Of a stretch of DNA of 45,478 nt, positions 33,645-42,540 are shown piece after piece; position 1 is the first letter of the stretch; every line of letters starts with the position of its first letter. Under the pieces are notes generated by a model. That model searched no databases. It was given only the letters and a program-made list of their open reading frames with translations, and had not been told where the DNA came from. Where the stretch lies: the NCBI GenBank assembly GCA_002842345.1, contig PHCU01000011.1, forward strand, positions 1 to 45,478. Reading direction: 5' to 3'. This stretch comes from Betaproteobacteria bacterium HGW-Betaproteobacteria-12. Lineage in GTDB: Bacteria > Pseudomonadota > Gammaproteobacteria > Burkholderiales > Rhodocyclaceae. The position numbers were made by a program, and so were the translations under genes.

Positions 33645-34331
33645 TTACGGGGCATCGTCGGGCTTGAATTCGACCGCCAGGTCGATGGTGAAGGCGCGTC
33701 CGCGCAGGCTTTCGGGAACCGCGGTGTGGCCGGCGGTCAGGAACATCATCTCGAGCGCCGCCTGGTCAATGATCGGGTACTCGCTGCTGCTCAGCAGCTT
33801 GATGCTGATCGGCGCACCGCTTTCCGAGATCGCCAGGCGCATGGCGACCCGGCCTTGCCAGCCGGCATCGCGGGCAGCCTGCGGGTAGCGGCGGAACTGC
33901 CCGGCCTTCCGGCCGAGCGCCAGGTGGTACTCGCGCAGGCCGGCGACGTCGATTCCCGTGCGCAACGGTTCGACTGGCTGCGCATCCGGTTCCGCCTGTG
34001 CCGGCGCGGGCTCGGCCGCGGTCTCTATCGGCGGCCGTTCGGCCGGTACCGGCGCATAACGGCGTTCCTCGGGCTGGCGCGCCGGCGGTGTTTCGATCGG
34101 TTCGGCCGGGCGCGGCTGGGGCTGTTCAGTGGGCGGTGCCGTGACTGGGCTGTGCAGTTGGGCGCGCAAGTCGCCGCGTCGCGCCGCAGAGGGTTCAGAC
34201 AACAACAAGCCGGGCGCCTGCCAGAGGATCAGCGCATGAATGAGGAGCGAACCGGTCAGCGACGGCAGCAGGCGGCGCCTGTCGCCAAGCCGGCGAACGG
34301 TTCCGGCGCCTGGGTGAAATGGTACGGACAT
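33645..34331 (-). CDS. TonB-family protein
   Basis: This 228-residue protein has a cytoplasmic basic N-terminus, one transmembrane helix (~24-44, LTGSLLIHALILWQAPGLLL), a ~75-residue Pro/Glu/Ala-rich spacer and a TonB C-terminal domain: RRYPQAARDAGWQGRVAMRLAISESGAPISIKLLSSS and IIDQAALEMM. TonB passes proton-motive energy to outer-membrane receptors, with ExbB/ExbD; neither is in the window. A second protein of similar layout lies at 35112-35930. No good ribosome site is seen before ATG 34331. Confidence 0.85.
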   Translation of the reverse strand: MSVPFHPGAGTVRRLGDRRRLLPSLTGSLLIHALILWQAPGLLLSEPSAARRGDLRAQLHSPVTAPPTEQPQPRPAEPIETPPARQPEERRYAPVPAERPPIETAAEPAPAQAEPDAQPVEPLRTGIDVAGLREYHLALGRKAGQFRRYPQAARDAGWQGRVAMRLAISESGAPISIKLLSSSEYPIIDQAALEMMFLTAGHTAVPESLRGRAFTIDLAVEFKPDDAP

Positions 34332-34471
34332 CCCAAGGAGTATGGTCGGGCGAAGCGGCGGCGGTCAATGCTTGGAACCCACCCGGCAAGCGCGGTCTAA
34401 GGTTCCATGACCCGCCGCGGCGGGGGCAGGTTCCGGCTCCGTCGCGTCATCCGCGGGCGAGGAGATTGATC

Positions 34472-35068
34472 ATGATCATGAATCACATTCCGAGCATGCT
34501 GGTTTCCGAGAAGACCGGCTGGGAAGAAATCGACAAGTCCAATTATTCGGCGCGCTGGTTCTTCCGCAGTCTGGTCACGCCGCTGTCGCTATTGCCGCCG
34601 GCCATGTACGCCTATGCCGAGCTGGTCCATCCCGGCGTGATCTTTCCGCTGTCGATGCCGGCCCTGACGGCCATGCAGTTGCTGGTGACCGGCATCGTGT
34701 TCTACGTGATGCAGTTGCTGATGGTGCCCTACATGGCGATGCTGATTCAGCGCATGGCCAAGGGGCGCGACCATGATCCGGGTTACGACGGCGCCTACGC
34801 CCTGGCCGCTATCGCACCGGTGCCGCTGTGGCTGTCGTCGCTGTCCCTGCTGGTGCCCAACCAGGGCTTCGTGATCGGCGTCGGCATCGCCGCCTGGATC
34901 GCGGCGCTGGCCCTGATCCGGCATGGCGTGCGGCCGTTGCTGCATATCGACGACGAGAAGACCGCGCACTACATCGCCAACATGGTCTCGCTGGGTGGTA
35001 TCGCCGCCGGCATCGGCCTGCTGGTCGTGTCGGCGATGGTCCTCAGCCTTCTGCTCGGCGCCTGGTAA
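34472..35068 (+). CDS. Yip1-family-like multi-pass membrane protein
   Basis: This 198-residue protein has an N-terminal amphipathic region with GWEEIDKSNYS and five likely transmembrane segments. The pattern of a W-x-x-I opening before the first helix suggests the bacterial Yip1 family. GAGGAG stands 7 bases before ATG 34472; a second ATG follows two codons later. It is divergent from the TonB-like gene at 34331 and convergent with the one at 35112. Function unknown. Confidence 0.7.
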   Translation: MIMNHIPSMLVSEKTGWEEIDKSNYSARWFFRSLVTPLSLLPPAMYAYAELVHPGVIFPLSMPALTAMQLLVTGIVFYVMQLLMVPYMAMLIQRMAKGRDHDPGYDGAYALAAIAPVPLWLSSLSLLVPNQGFVIGVGIAAWIAALALIRHGVRPLLHIDDEKTAHYIANMVSLGGIAAGIGLLVVSAMVLSLLLGAW

Positions 35069-35111
35069 GCGCCGGTCGTTTCGGCAAGCTCGAGCGGCCG
35101 TCGCCGCCGGT

Positions 35112-35930
35112 TCAGCGACAACGGCCGCCGCTCATCCGGGAGAAGCCGGGGGCGCCGTCGTCGCTGGTCGGGCGGATGCAGATGGTGATGCCGAGTGAGC
35201 GGGCGGCCTTGTCGATGTCCGGTGGAAAAGGCGAAAACGGGACCGAACGTTCGACGACCGACCGGATATAGGCAATTTCGTCGGCCTGGTCGCCGGCATT
35301 GAGCACGACGAAGGATTTCAGCGAGCCATCGGAGTTCAGCCGGAAATGGATGGCGGCGGGGCGCACGCCCTGGCCACGCCGATCGTTGCCGACATGCTGG
35401 GCGCTACGGTTGAGGCGCCGCACCAGGCCGTCCAGATACAGCTCCAGGCTGAACGGGTCGGCCGGCGGACCGCCCGGGCGGAGCTCCAGCAGCGCTTCGC
35501 CGGCTTCATCGCGGGCCGCCATCTGCCGACCTTGTTCGCGCGCCATGACCCGCGACCGTTCGGCCAGCGTTGGCTTGGCGGAGGCTCCGGGCTGCCTGGC
35601 CAGTTCCTCCAGGAAATTATCCATTTCCGCCTTCTCGGCCGCGGTCCAGGTCGGTTGCGCCGTTTCCCGCGGCCGTTCAGCCGTCAGTCGGCGCGGTCGC
35701 GGTGTCTTGCTGGCGGGAGCCGCATGCTGGGCGGCGGGGGCTTCGCTGCTCTCGACCGGCGCTTGGCTGGCCGGGACGAAGCGTGCCTCCAGGCGCGCGG
35801 CGGCCGCCGGGCGAGCGGTTGGGGCATGCTGCGGAGCCAGCAGCAATAGCAGGTGAATGGCCAGTGAAATCGCAAACGCCCAGAGCAGGGGGCGCCGCGC
35901 CGGCGAGAGAGCGATCGACATCGGCGCCAT
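35112..35930 (-). CDS. TonB-like single-TM periplasmic protein
   Basis: This 272-residue protein has one N-terminal transmembrane helix (~16-32, [18 protein letters not shown]), an Ala/Pro-rich linker, a helical stretch ([18 protein letters not shown]), and a C-terminal TonB-like domain ([36 protein letters not shown]). The [11 protein letters not shown] unit is typical of TonB C-terminal domains. ATG 35930 is used; ATG 35921 is equally possible. It is the second TonB-like gene within 2.3 kb. Confidence 0.75.
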   Translation of the reverse strand: MAPMSIALSPARRPLLWAFAISLAIHLLLLLAPQHAPTARPAAAARLEARFVPASQAPVESSEAPAAQHAAPASKTPRPRRLTAERPRETAQPTWTAAEKAEMDNFLEELARQPGASAKPTLAERSRVMAREQGRQMAARDEAGEALLELRPGGPPADPFSLELYLDGLVRRLNRSAQHVGNDRRGQGVRPAAIHFRLNSDGSLKSFVVLNAGDQADEIAYIRSVVERSVPFSPFPPDIDKAARSLGITICIRPTSDDGAPGFSRMSGGRCR

Positions 35931-36044
35931 TTTAAGCGGGGCAGCATCCCGGGCTCGCGCTTTTGTCCGCGTGGCCGGCTTGCCGGAGCGGCTGGGGAGC
36001 GCCCGAACCCGGCCCGAAACCCCGGCTCGCCAAGCCGCCTCAGG

Positions 36045-36050
36045 TATAAT
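36045..36050 (+). promoter_or_regulatory. Probable -10 element of the purL promoter
   Basis: A perfect TATAAT stands 35 bases before the purL ATG in otherwise GC-rich DNA. No good -35 is visible at the right distance. Confidence 0.5.
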
Positions 36051-36084
36051 GCCGGCCTTCCCGCCTAACCCGAAATCACTCCCC

Positions 36085-39000
36085 ATGGCCGACATTCTTT
36101 GCCTCAAGGGCGACGCCGCCTTTTCCGCCTTTCGCCTGCAACGCCTGACCAATCGCCTGACGGCTGCCGTGTCGGATATCGAACGGGTAGACGCCGATTA
36201 CTGGCATGTGGTGGCGCAAAAGCGTGCGCTGACCGCCGACGAGCGGGCCAAGCTGGCGGCGCTGCTGGAAGAGCGGACCGCCCGGGCCGATCAGGGCGAA
36301 CTGTTCCTGGTCACGCCGCGCATCGGCACCATTTCGCCGTGGTCGTCGAAGGCCACCGATATTGCCTTCAACTGCGATCTGGAACCGGCCATCGAGCGCA
36401 TCGAACGCGTCGTCGCCTTCCACGTCGTGCTGCGCAACAACCGGGCGCTGAGCGCCGACGAGCAGAAGACCGTCGCCGGCCTGCTGCACGACCGGATGAC
36501 CGAATCGGTGCTGCCGGGCTTCGCGGCCGCCGGCGAACTGTTCCGCCATTTCGAGCCGAAGCCGCTGGCGACCGTCGACGTGCTGGCCGGCGGCAAGGCC
36601 GCGCTGGTCGACGCCAACGGCGCGCTCGGCCTGGCGCTGTCCGACGACGAAATCGATTACCTGCTCGACGTGTTCACGAAGGCCGGCCGCAACCCGACCG
36701 ATGTCGAACTGATGATGTTCGCCCAGGCCAATTCCGAGCACTGCCGGCACAAGATTTTCAACGCCTCCTGGGTGATCGACGGCCAGGCCAAGGACAAGAC
36801 GCTGTTCGGCATGATCCGCGAAACCCATGCCGCCAACCCGCAGGGTACGGTGATGGCCTACGCCGACAACGCCTCGATCATCGAAGGTGCGACCATCCAG
36901 CGTTTCTACCCGGATGCCGACCGCGGCTATTCCTACAAGGAAGAGCTGACCCATATCCTGACCAAGGTCGAGACGCACAATCACCCGACGGCGATTTCGC
37001 CGTTTCCCGGCGCGTCCACCGGTTCCGGCGGCGAAATCCGCGACGAAGGCGCCACCGGCAAGGGTTCCAAGCCGAAGGCCGGCCTCTGCGGTTTCTCGGT
37101 CTCCAACCTGAACCTGCCGGATGCGCCGCAGCCCTGGGAGCATGCCTACGGCCGGCCGTCGCGCATCGCCTCGGCACTGGACATCATGCTCGAAGGCCCG
37201 ATCGGCGCCGCCGCCTTCAACAACGAATTCGGCCGCCCGAACCTGACCGGCTATTTCCGTACCTATGAGCAGGATGTCGCTGGCGTCGTTCGCGGTTACC
37301 ACAAGCCGATCATGATCGCCGGTGGTCTGGGCAGCATCCAGGCCGAGCAGTCGTTCAAGGATGAAACCTTCCCAGTCGGCACGCTGTTCGTGCAATTGGG
37401 CGGCCCCGGCATGCTGATCGGCCTGGGCGGCGGCGCTGCCTCGTCGATGACCGCCGGATCCAATGCCGAAGACCTCGATTTCGCCTCGGTCCAGCGCGGC
37501 AACCCGGAAATCCAGCGCCGTGCCCAAGAGGTGATCGACCGTTGCTGGCAGATGGGCGCCGATAACCCGATCCTGTCGGTGCACGACGTCGGTGCCGGCG
37601 GCGTTTCCAACGCCCTGCCGGAACTGGCCCACTCGGGCGGCGTCGGCGCCAAGTTCGACCTGCGCAAGGTGCCGATCCTGGAGCCGGGCATGTCGCCGGC
37701 TGAAATCTGGTCCAACGAATCGCAGGAGCGCTACGTGCTGGCCATTCCGCCGAACCGTATCGGTGAATTCCAGGCGATGTGCGAGCGCGAGCGCTGCCCG
37801 TTCGCCGTAGTCGGTGAAGCCACCGGCGACGGCCATTTGACGGTGACCGACGCCCACTTCGGCGTCAATCCGGTCGACATGGAAATGGAAGCGCTGCTCG
37901 GCAAGCCGCCACGCATGACCCGCGACGTCAAGCATGAGCCGGAAACTTTCGTCTCCTTCGACGCCACCGCCATCGAACTGAAGGACGCCGCCTATCGCCT
38001 GATGCGTCTGCCGACCATCGCCGACAAGACCTTCCTGATCTCCATTGGCGACCGCTCGGTCGGCGGTATGACGGCGCGCGACCAGATGGTCGGCCCGTGG
38101 CAGGTGCCGGTGGCCGATGTCGCGGTGACGACCATGGGCTACCAGGGTTACCTCGGCGAAGCCTTCGCCATGGGCGAGCGCACCCCGCTGGCGGTGTTCG
38201 ACGCGCCGGCGTCCGGCCGTATGGCCATCGGCGAGGCGCTGACCAACCTGGCTGCCGCCGACGTCGGCGAACTGGGCAAGGTCAAGCTCTCCGCCAACTG
38301 GATGGCGCCCTGCGGCGTCGCTGGTGAAGACGCCCGCTTGTTCGACACCGTCGAAGCGGTGTCCGAGCTGTGCAAGGCGATCGGCGTGTCGATCCCGGTC
38401 GGCAAGGATTCGCTGTCGATGCGCACCGCCTGGGAAGATGGCGGCGAGAAGAAGCAGGTGGTGTCGCCGCTGTCGCTGGTGGTGACCTCGTTTGCCGCGG
38501 TGGGCGACGTGCGCAAGACGAAGACGCCGCAACTGGCCGTCGATCAGGGCGAAACCGAACTGCTGCTGCTCGACCTCGGCCAGAATCGCCTCGGCGGCTC
38601 GGCCCTGGCCCAGGTGTACAACGCCACCGGCAGCGAGGCGCCGGACGTCGACGATCCGGCCAAGCTGAAGGGCCTGTTCGACGCGGTGCAGAAGCTCAAT
38701 CACGATGGCCTGCTGCTGGCCTATCACGACCGTTCCGACGGCGGCCTGTTCGTTGCCGCCTGCGAAATGGCTTTCGCCAGCCGCCGCGGCGTCTCGCTCG
38801 ATCTCGACGGCCTCTGCTACGACGCCGGCGCCGGCGATGTCGATGGTTCCGAGAAACGCCCCGACCTGCTGGCCGGCCGCGATTTCGAGCATATCGTTCG
38901 CGCCCTGTTCAACGAAGAACTCGGCGCCCTGATCCAGATCCGCCGCGCCGACCGCGAAAAGGTGACGTCGGTGCTGCGCGCCCTGCGCGTGCCCTACCAT

Positions 39001-40017
39001 TTCGTCGGTCACATCAACGAATGGGACGAGATCCGCGTTACCCGCAACGCCAAGCGCGTGCTGCGCGAAAAGCGCGTCGACCTGCAACGCGCCTGGTCGG
39101 AAACCAGCTACCAGATGCAGACGCTGCGCGACAACCCGAGCTGCGCCCAGCAGGAATTCGACCGCATTCTAGACACCAGCGACCCCGGCCTGACGCCGAA
39201 GGTCACTTTCGATCCGCAGGACGATTTCACCAAGGTCTATCAGGATCTGAGCGGCCGTCCGCGCGTAGCAATCCTGCGCGAGCAGGGCGTCAACAGCCAT
39301 TATGAAATGGCCGCCGCCTTCGACCGCGCCGGCTTCGCGTCGGTCGACGTGCATATGAGCGACATCCTCGCCGGCCGCGTCAGCCTCAAGGACTTCAAGG
39401 GCCTGGTCGCCTGTGGCGGCTTCTCCTACGGCGACGTGCTCGGCGCCGGCCAGGGCTGGGCCAAGACCATCCTGATGCACGAAGTCTGCCGCGACGAGTT
39501 CGCCGCCTTCTTCAATCGTCCGGATACCTTCGCGCTGGGCGTCTGCAACGGCTGCCAGATGATGAGCGCGCTGAAGGCTATCATCCCCGGTGCCGAACAT
39601 TGGCCGGCCTTCCGCCGCAACAAGGTCGAGCAGTTCGAAGCGCGTTTCGTGATGACCGAGATCCTCGATTCGCCGTCGATCTTCTTCGCCGGCATGGAAG
39701 GCTCGCAAGTGCCGATCGTCGTTTCGCACGGCGAGGGTCGGGCGGTGTTCGACAATGCCGACGACCAGAGCAAGGTGCTGTCCGCCGTGCGCTACGTCGA
39801 CAACAAGGGCGAGCCGACCGAGGCCTATCCGTACAACCCGAACGGTTCGCCGAACGGCCTGACCGCCGTGACTACGGCCGACGGCCGGTTCACCATCATG
39901 ATGCCGCACCCGGAACGCGTCTTCCGCACCGTGCAGATGTCCTGGCACCCGGAAAGCTGGGGCGAGGACTCGCCGTGGATGCGGATGTTCCGCAACGCGC
40001 GACGCTGGGTCGGCTAA
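36085..40017 (+). CDS. purL: Phosphoribosylformylglycinamidine synthase (long form)
   Basis: This 1310-residue enzyme of purine synthesis converts FGAR, Gln and ATP to FGAM. The order is an N-terminal linker domain, two AIRS-like halves ([44 protein letters not shown]; later [17 protein letters not shown] and [11 protein letters not shown]), and a C-terminal glutamine amidotransferase. There GVCNGCQMM holds the catalytic Cys1154, and HPERVFR holds His1275 and Glu1277. It matches the ~1295-residue E. coli enzyme. The frame is open upstream, but ATG 36085 gives the family N-terminus. A TATAAT lies 35 bases upstream and a strong terminator follows. Confidence 0.97.
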   Translation: MADILCLKGDAAFSAFRLQRLTNRLTAAVSDIERVDADYWHVVAQKRALTADERAKLAALLEERTARADQGELFLVTPRIGTISPWSSKATDIAFNCDLEPAIERIERVVAFHVVLRNNRALSADEQKTVAGLLHDRMTESVLPGFAAAGELFRHFEPKPLATVDVLAGGKAALVDANGALGLALSDDEIDYLLDVFTKAGRNPTDVELMMFAQANSEHCRHKIFNASWVIDGQAKDKTLFGMIRETHAANPQGTVMAYADNASIIEGATIQRFYPDADRGYSYKEELTHILTKVETHNHPTAISPFPGASTGSGGEIRDEGATGKGSKPKAGLCGFSVSNLNLPDAPQPWEHAYGRPSRIASALDIMLEGPIGAAAFNNEFGRPNLTGYFRTYEQDVAGVVRGYHKPIMIAGGLGSIQAEQSFKDETFPVGTLFVQLGGPGMLIGLGGGAASSMTAGSNAEDLDFASVQRGNPEIQRRAQEVIDRCWQMGADNPILSVHDVGAGGVSNALPELAHSGGVGAKFDLRKVPILEPGMSPAEIWSNESQERYVLAIPPNRIGEFQAMCERERCPFAVVGEATGDGHLTVTDAHFGVNPVDMEMEALLGKPPRMTRDVKHEPETFVSFDATAIELKDAAYRLMRLPTIADKTFLISIGDRSVGGMTARDQMVGPWQVPVADVAVTTMGYQGYLGEAFAMGERTPLAVFDAPASGRMAIGEALTNLAAADVGELGKVKLSANWMAPCGVAGEDARLFDTVEAVSELCKAIGVSIPVGKDSLSMRTAWEDGGEKKQVVSPLSLVVTSFAAVGDVRKTKTPQLAVDQGETELLLLDLGQNRLGGSALAQVYNATGSEAPDVDDPAKLKGLFDAVQKLNHDGLLLAYHDRSDGGLFVAACEMAFASRRGVSLDLDGLCYDAGAGDVDGSEKRPDLLAGRDFEHIVRALFNEELGALIQIRRADREKVTSVLRALRVPYHFVGHINEWDEIRVTRNAKRVLREKRVDLQRAWSETSYQMQTLRDNPSCAQQEFDRILDTSDPGLTPKVTFDPQDDFTKVYQDLSGRPRVAILREQGVNSHYEMAAAFDRAGFASVDVHMSDILAGRVSLKDFKGLVACGGFSYGDVLGAGQGWAKTILMHEVCRDEFAAFFNRPDTFALGVCNGCQMMSALKAIIPGAEHWPAFRRNKVEQFEARFVMTEILDSPSIFFAGMEGSQVPIVVSHGEGRAVFDNADDQSKVLSAVRYVDNKGEPTEAYPYNPNGSPNGLTAVTTADGRFTIMMPHPERVFRTVQMSWHPESWGEDSPWMRMFRNARRWVG

Positions 40018-40030
40018 AGACCGGCCCGAC

Positions 40031-40066
40031 AAATGAAAAAAGCAGCCTCGGCTGCTTTTTTCATTT
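40031..40066. terminator. Bidirectional intrinsic terminator after purL
   Basis: A perfect 16-base-pair stem (AAATGAAAAAAGCAGC with its complement) is closed by a CTCG tetraloop, with A- and T-tracts on either side. It separates purL from the convergent CZB gene. Confidence 0.92.
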
Positions 40067-40083
40067 GGGCGGCGAGTTGGCGA

Positions 40084-40428
40084 TCAGGGCTTGAGCGGCT
40101 CGCGCGCATCACCCAGTCGATCGATGACACGGTGTGCCGCTTCGTTGAGATCGGGGAGCAGGAGGTCGGCCGAATCGCCGAGACCATTATTGCTAAGGTC
40201 GATGATTTCGTTGGCCAGCGCATGAAAATGACGGTCGGCAGCGAGCAGGGCGGCCAGGATGCTGTTGTTGCCTGCGGCCACTTCCGGACTCAGGCAGCTT
40301 TCCAGGGTGCAGCCACGATGCTCGGAGAGCGGCATATCCGCGTAATCGCCGCCGGCGAAGGCATTGATGAACTGGCGGCGCCAGTGGTTGTGCAAACGTA
40401 TGGCGCCGTCGATATCGATACGCGTCAT
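40084..40428 (-). CDS. Stand-alone CZB (chemoreceptor zinc-binding) domain protein
   Basis: This 114-residue protein is little more than one CZB domain: IDIDGAIRLHNHWRRQF with His13, HRGCTLESCLS with Cys40, and ADRHFHALA with His67/His69. These form the His-Cys-His-His zinc site of the family. CZB domains are usually attached to chemoreceptors or diguanylate cyclases and sense zinc or oxidants such as hypochlorite; a lone copy may work in trans. GGAGAC precedes ATG 40428. It shares the terminator at 40031 with purL. Confidence 0.82.
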   Translation of the reverse strand: MTRIDIDGAIRLHNHWRRQFINAFAGGDYADMPLSEHRGCTLESCLSPEVAAGNNSILAALLAADRHFHALANEIIDLSNNGLGDSADLLLPDLNEAAHRVIDRLGDAREPLKP

Positions 40429-40569
40429 GGGCGGGAGTCTCCGTCGGGTTGAGTGCTGGGGGCAAGCACGCACCGCCCTCAGCCGAAGCCCGAATTATGC
40501 CGCAGACCGCCGCTGCGGGTCAGTGGGGAAATCGCTATCCGCCCGGAAAATCCGCCGTAGCGATTACTT

Positions 40570-40881
40570 TCAGGAGAGTCCGAGACGGACGGGGCACCAG
40601 GTGCCGGTCAGCCGGGCCAGGCGCCTCCACAGGCCGGCGAGGCGCGGCGGCCGTTCCAGACGGAGGCGCCCGCCGCCGCCGATGCTTTCGAGCAACGCCA
40701 GACCGTTGCTGGCGAGGCGGTAGCTCTGTCCGGCGCGCAGGAAAACGTCGCCGGCTTCGCCCTCGACCGTCAGCCAGATGGTGCCGGCGGTGCACCGCAC
40801 GCTCAGGCCGCGCGCTTCGCGCAGTGAAAGCGGATGGTTGTCGGCGAGGCACAGCTCGCCGGAACCCAGATCGATTTTCAT
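40570..40881 (-). CDS. DUF2917 protein
   Basis: This 103-residue protein has the DUF2917 pattern GTIWLTVEGEAGDVFLRAGQSYRL, preceded by a strand-rich start (MKIDLGSGELCLADNHPLSL) and followed by a basic tail. The family looks like a small cupin-like fold of unknown function. It is divergent from the MocR-type regulator gene across 148 bases containing several copies of an AACTGT half-site, so it is probably under that regulator's control. Confidence 0.8.
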   Translation of the reverse strand: MKIDLGSGELCLADNHPLSLREARGLSVRCTAGTIWLTVEGEAGDVFLRAGQSYRLASNGLALLESIGGGGRLRLERPPRLAGLWRRLARLTGTWCPVRLGLS

Positions 40882-40933
40882 GGCGTTCTCCGGCTGGACT
40901 ATGGATGGCAGTGTAGATTCCGCCTGGCCGGTG

Positions 40934-41017
40934 ATACAGTGGCAATGAAGTGAAATTGTGACCAGTACAGTTCCTGTTGTCGGCAACTGTGCTGCTGGCA
41001 AATGGCGTCAACTGTAT
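40934..41017. promoter_or_regulatory. Cluster of AACTGT/ACAGTT half-sites, probable MocR operator region
   Basis: AGTACAGTT (40964-40972) and AACTGTGCT (40985-40993) form an inverted repeat matching in 8 of 9 positions. AACTGT recurs at 41010-41015, a direct repeat at 25-base spacing, and ATACAGT lies at 40934-40940. Mixed direct and inverted repeats are what PdxR-type MocR regulators bind. Confidence 0.6.
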
Positions 41018-41029
41018 TGGTGAATCCCG

Positions 41030-42448
41030 ATGAGCGAATTGTTGCGTTACGAAAAGCTGGCCGCCGAACTGGAAGGCATGATGGCCGACGGCGCGCTGCG
41101 CCATGGCGACCGTCTGCCGTCGGTGCGGCGTCTGTCGCAGGAACGCCGGTTGTCGGTGTCGACGGTGGTGCAGGCGCTGCGCCAACTGGAGAGCCGCGGG
41201 CTGGTCGAGGCCCGGCCGCAATCCGGCTATTTCGTGCGCCGCCCGGGGCCGGTGCGGGCCGAGCCGACCCGGCGCTCGACGCCGGAGACGGCGGTGCCGG
41301 TCGATGTCACGCAGCGTCTGGTGCGCGTGCTGCAGGCCGGCTGTCAGCCGCTGGTGGCACCGCTGGCGGCAGCCCTGCCGGCGGCGCAGCTGCTGCCGGT
41401 GGCGGCGCTGCAGCGGCTCTATGCCGGCGTCGCCCGGCGGCATCCGAAGCTGCTCGAAGGCGGCAGCCACGTCAACATGAACGAGCCGGCGCTGGTCCGC
41501 CAGTTGGTGCGCCGCTCGCTGGCCTGGGGCGGGCCGCTGGCCAGCGACGAGATCGTCATCACCAATTCGTGCACCGAAGCGCTCGGCCTGTGCCTGCGGG
41601 CGGTGACCAAGCCGGGCGATACCGTCGCCGTCGAGTCGCCCGGCTATTACCTGATGCTGCAGCTGCTGGAAACGCTCGGCCTGCGCGCCCTGGAAATTCC
41701 GACCGACCCGCGCCACGGCCTGTCGGTCGAAGCGCTGGAGCTGGCCAGGCGCCACGGCGGCATCGCCGCCTGCCTGCTGGTGCCGAACGCCAGCAATCCG
41801 CTGGGCAGCGTCATGCCCGACGACAAGAAGCGCCAGCTGGCGGCGCTGACGGCGGCGCGCGGCATCGCGCTGATTGAGGACGACATCTATGGCGACCTGC
41901 ATTTCGGGTCGCAGCGGCCGTGGCCGATCAAGGCTTTCGACACGGCCGGCAACGTCATGCTGTGCTCGTCCTTTTCCAAGAGCCTGACCCCGGCGCTGCG
42001 CATCGGCTTCGTCGCCGCCGGCCGCTACCGCTCGGCCATTGCCTTGCAGAAGACGATCACCAGCGGCGGCACCAATCCGATCACGCAGAACGTGCTGGCC
42101 GAATATCTCGAATCGACGGCCTTCGAGCGCCATCTGCGCGCCTTGCGCCGGGCCTACGAGCAGCAGGTCGAGGCCATGCAGGCAGCGGTCGGCCGGCATT
42201 TTCCGGCGGCGACGCGGCTTTCCCAGCCACAGGGCGGCTACGTGCTGTGGGTCGAGCTGCCCGAGGAATTCGACACGACGCAGCTGTACGAGCGCGCCAT
42301 TGCCGAGAACCTGGCTTATGTGCCGGGCGAGTTGTTTTCGGCCAGCGGCATGTATCGCAATTGCCTGCGCCTCAATTGCGGCAACCCGCATACGCCGGAA
42401 ATCGAGGACGCGGTGCGCCGCCTGGGAAGGGTGATCAGTGGCGCCTGA
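41030..42448 (+). CDS. MocR-type GntR regulator with aminotransferase-like domain
   Basis: This 472-residue protein has an N-terminal GntR winged helix (LPSVRRLSQERRLSVSTVVQALRQLESRGLVEARPQSGYFV) and a fold-type I aminotransferase domain. The PLP lysine is at residue 317 in SSFSKSLTPALRIGF; NPLG and DDIYGDL are also present. MocR proteins use PLP or an amino-acid adduct as effector. The ATG at 41030 lies 13 bases past a half-site, so autoregulation is likely. Its divergent partner encodes a DUF2917 protein. Confidence 0.92.
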   Translation: MSELLRYEKLAAELEGMMADGALRHGDRLPSVRRLSQERRLSVSTVVQALRQLESRGLVEARPQSGYFVRRPGPVRAEPTRRSTPETAVPVDVTQRLVRVLQAGCQPLVAPLAAALPAAQLLPVAALQRLYAGVARRHPKLLEGGSHVNMNEPALVRQLVRRSLAWGGPLASDEIVITNSCTEALGLCLRAVTKPGDTVAVESPGYYLMLQLLETLGLRALEIPTDPRHGLSVEALELARRHGGIAACLLVPNASNPLGSVMPDDKKRQLAALTAARGIALIEDDIYGDLHFGSQRPWPIKAFDTAGNVMLCSSFSKSLTPALRIGFVAAGRYRSAIALQKTITSGGTNPITQNVLAEYLESTAFERHLRALRRAYEQQVEAMQAAVGRHFPAATRLSQPQGGYVLWVELPEEFDTTQLYERAIAENLAYVPGELFSASGMYRNCLRLNCGNPHTPEIEDAVRRLGRVISGA

Positions 42449-42540
42449 GGCGGCGAAGGGGCGGCAAACTACGGTATCATTGGCGACTTTTGGCAGGCTG
42501 CGCCCTGCCGTCCTGAACGATTTCGAAGGATTTTCTCGTC

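Noticed and set aside
36076-39087. A 1003-codon open frame antisense to purL
   Set aside because: Same cause; PurL motifs are continuous on the plus strand.
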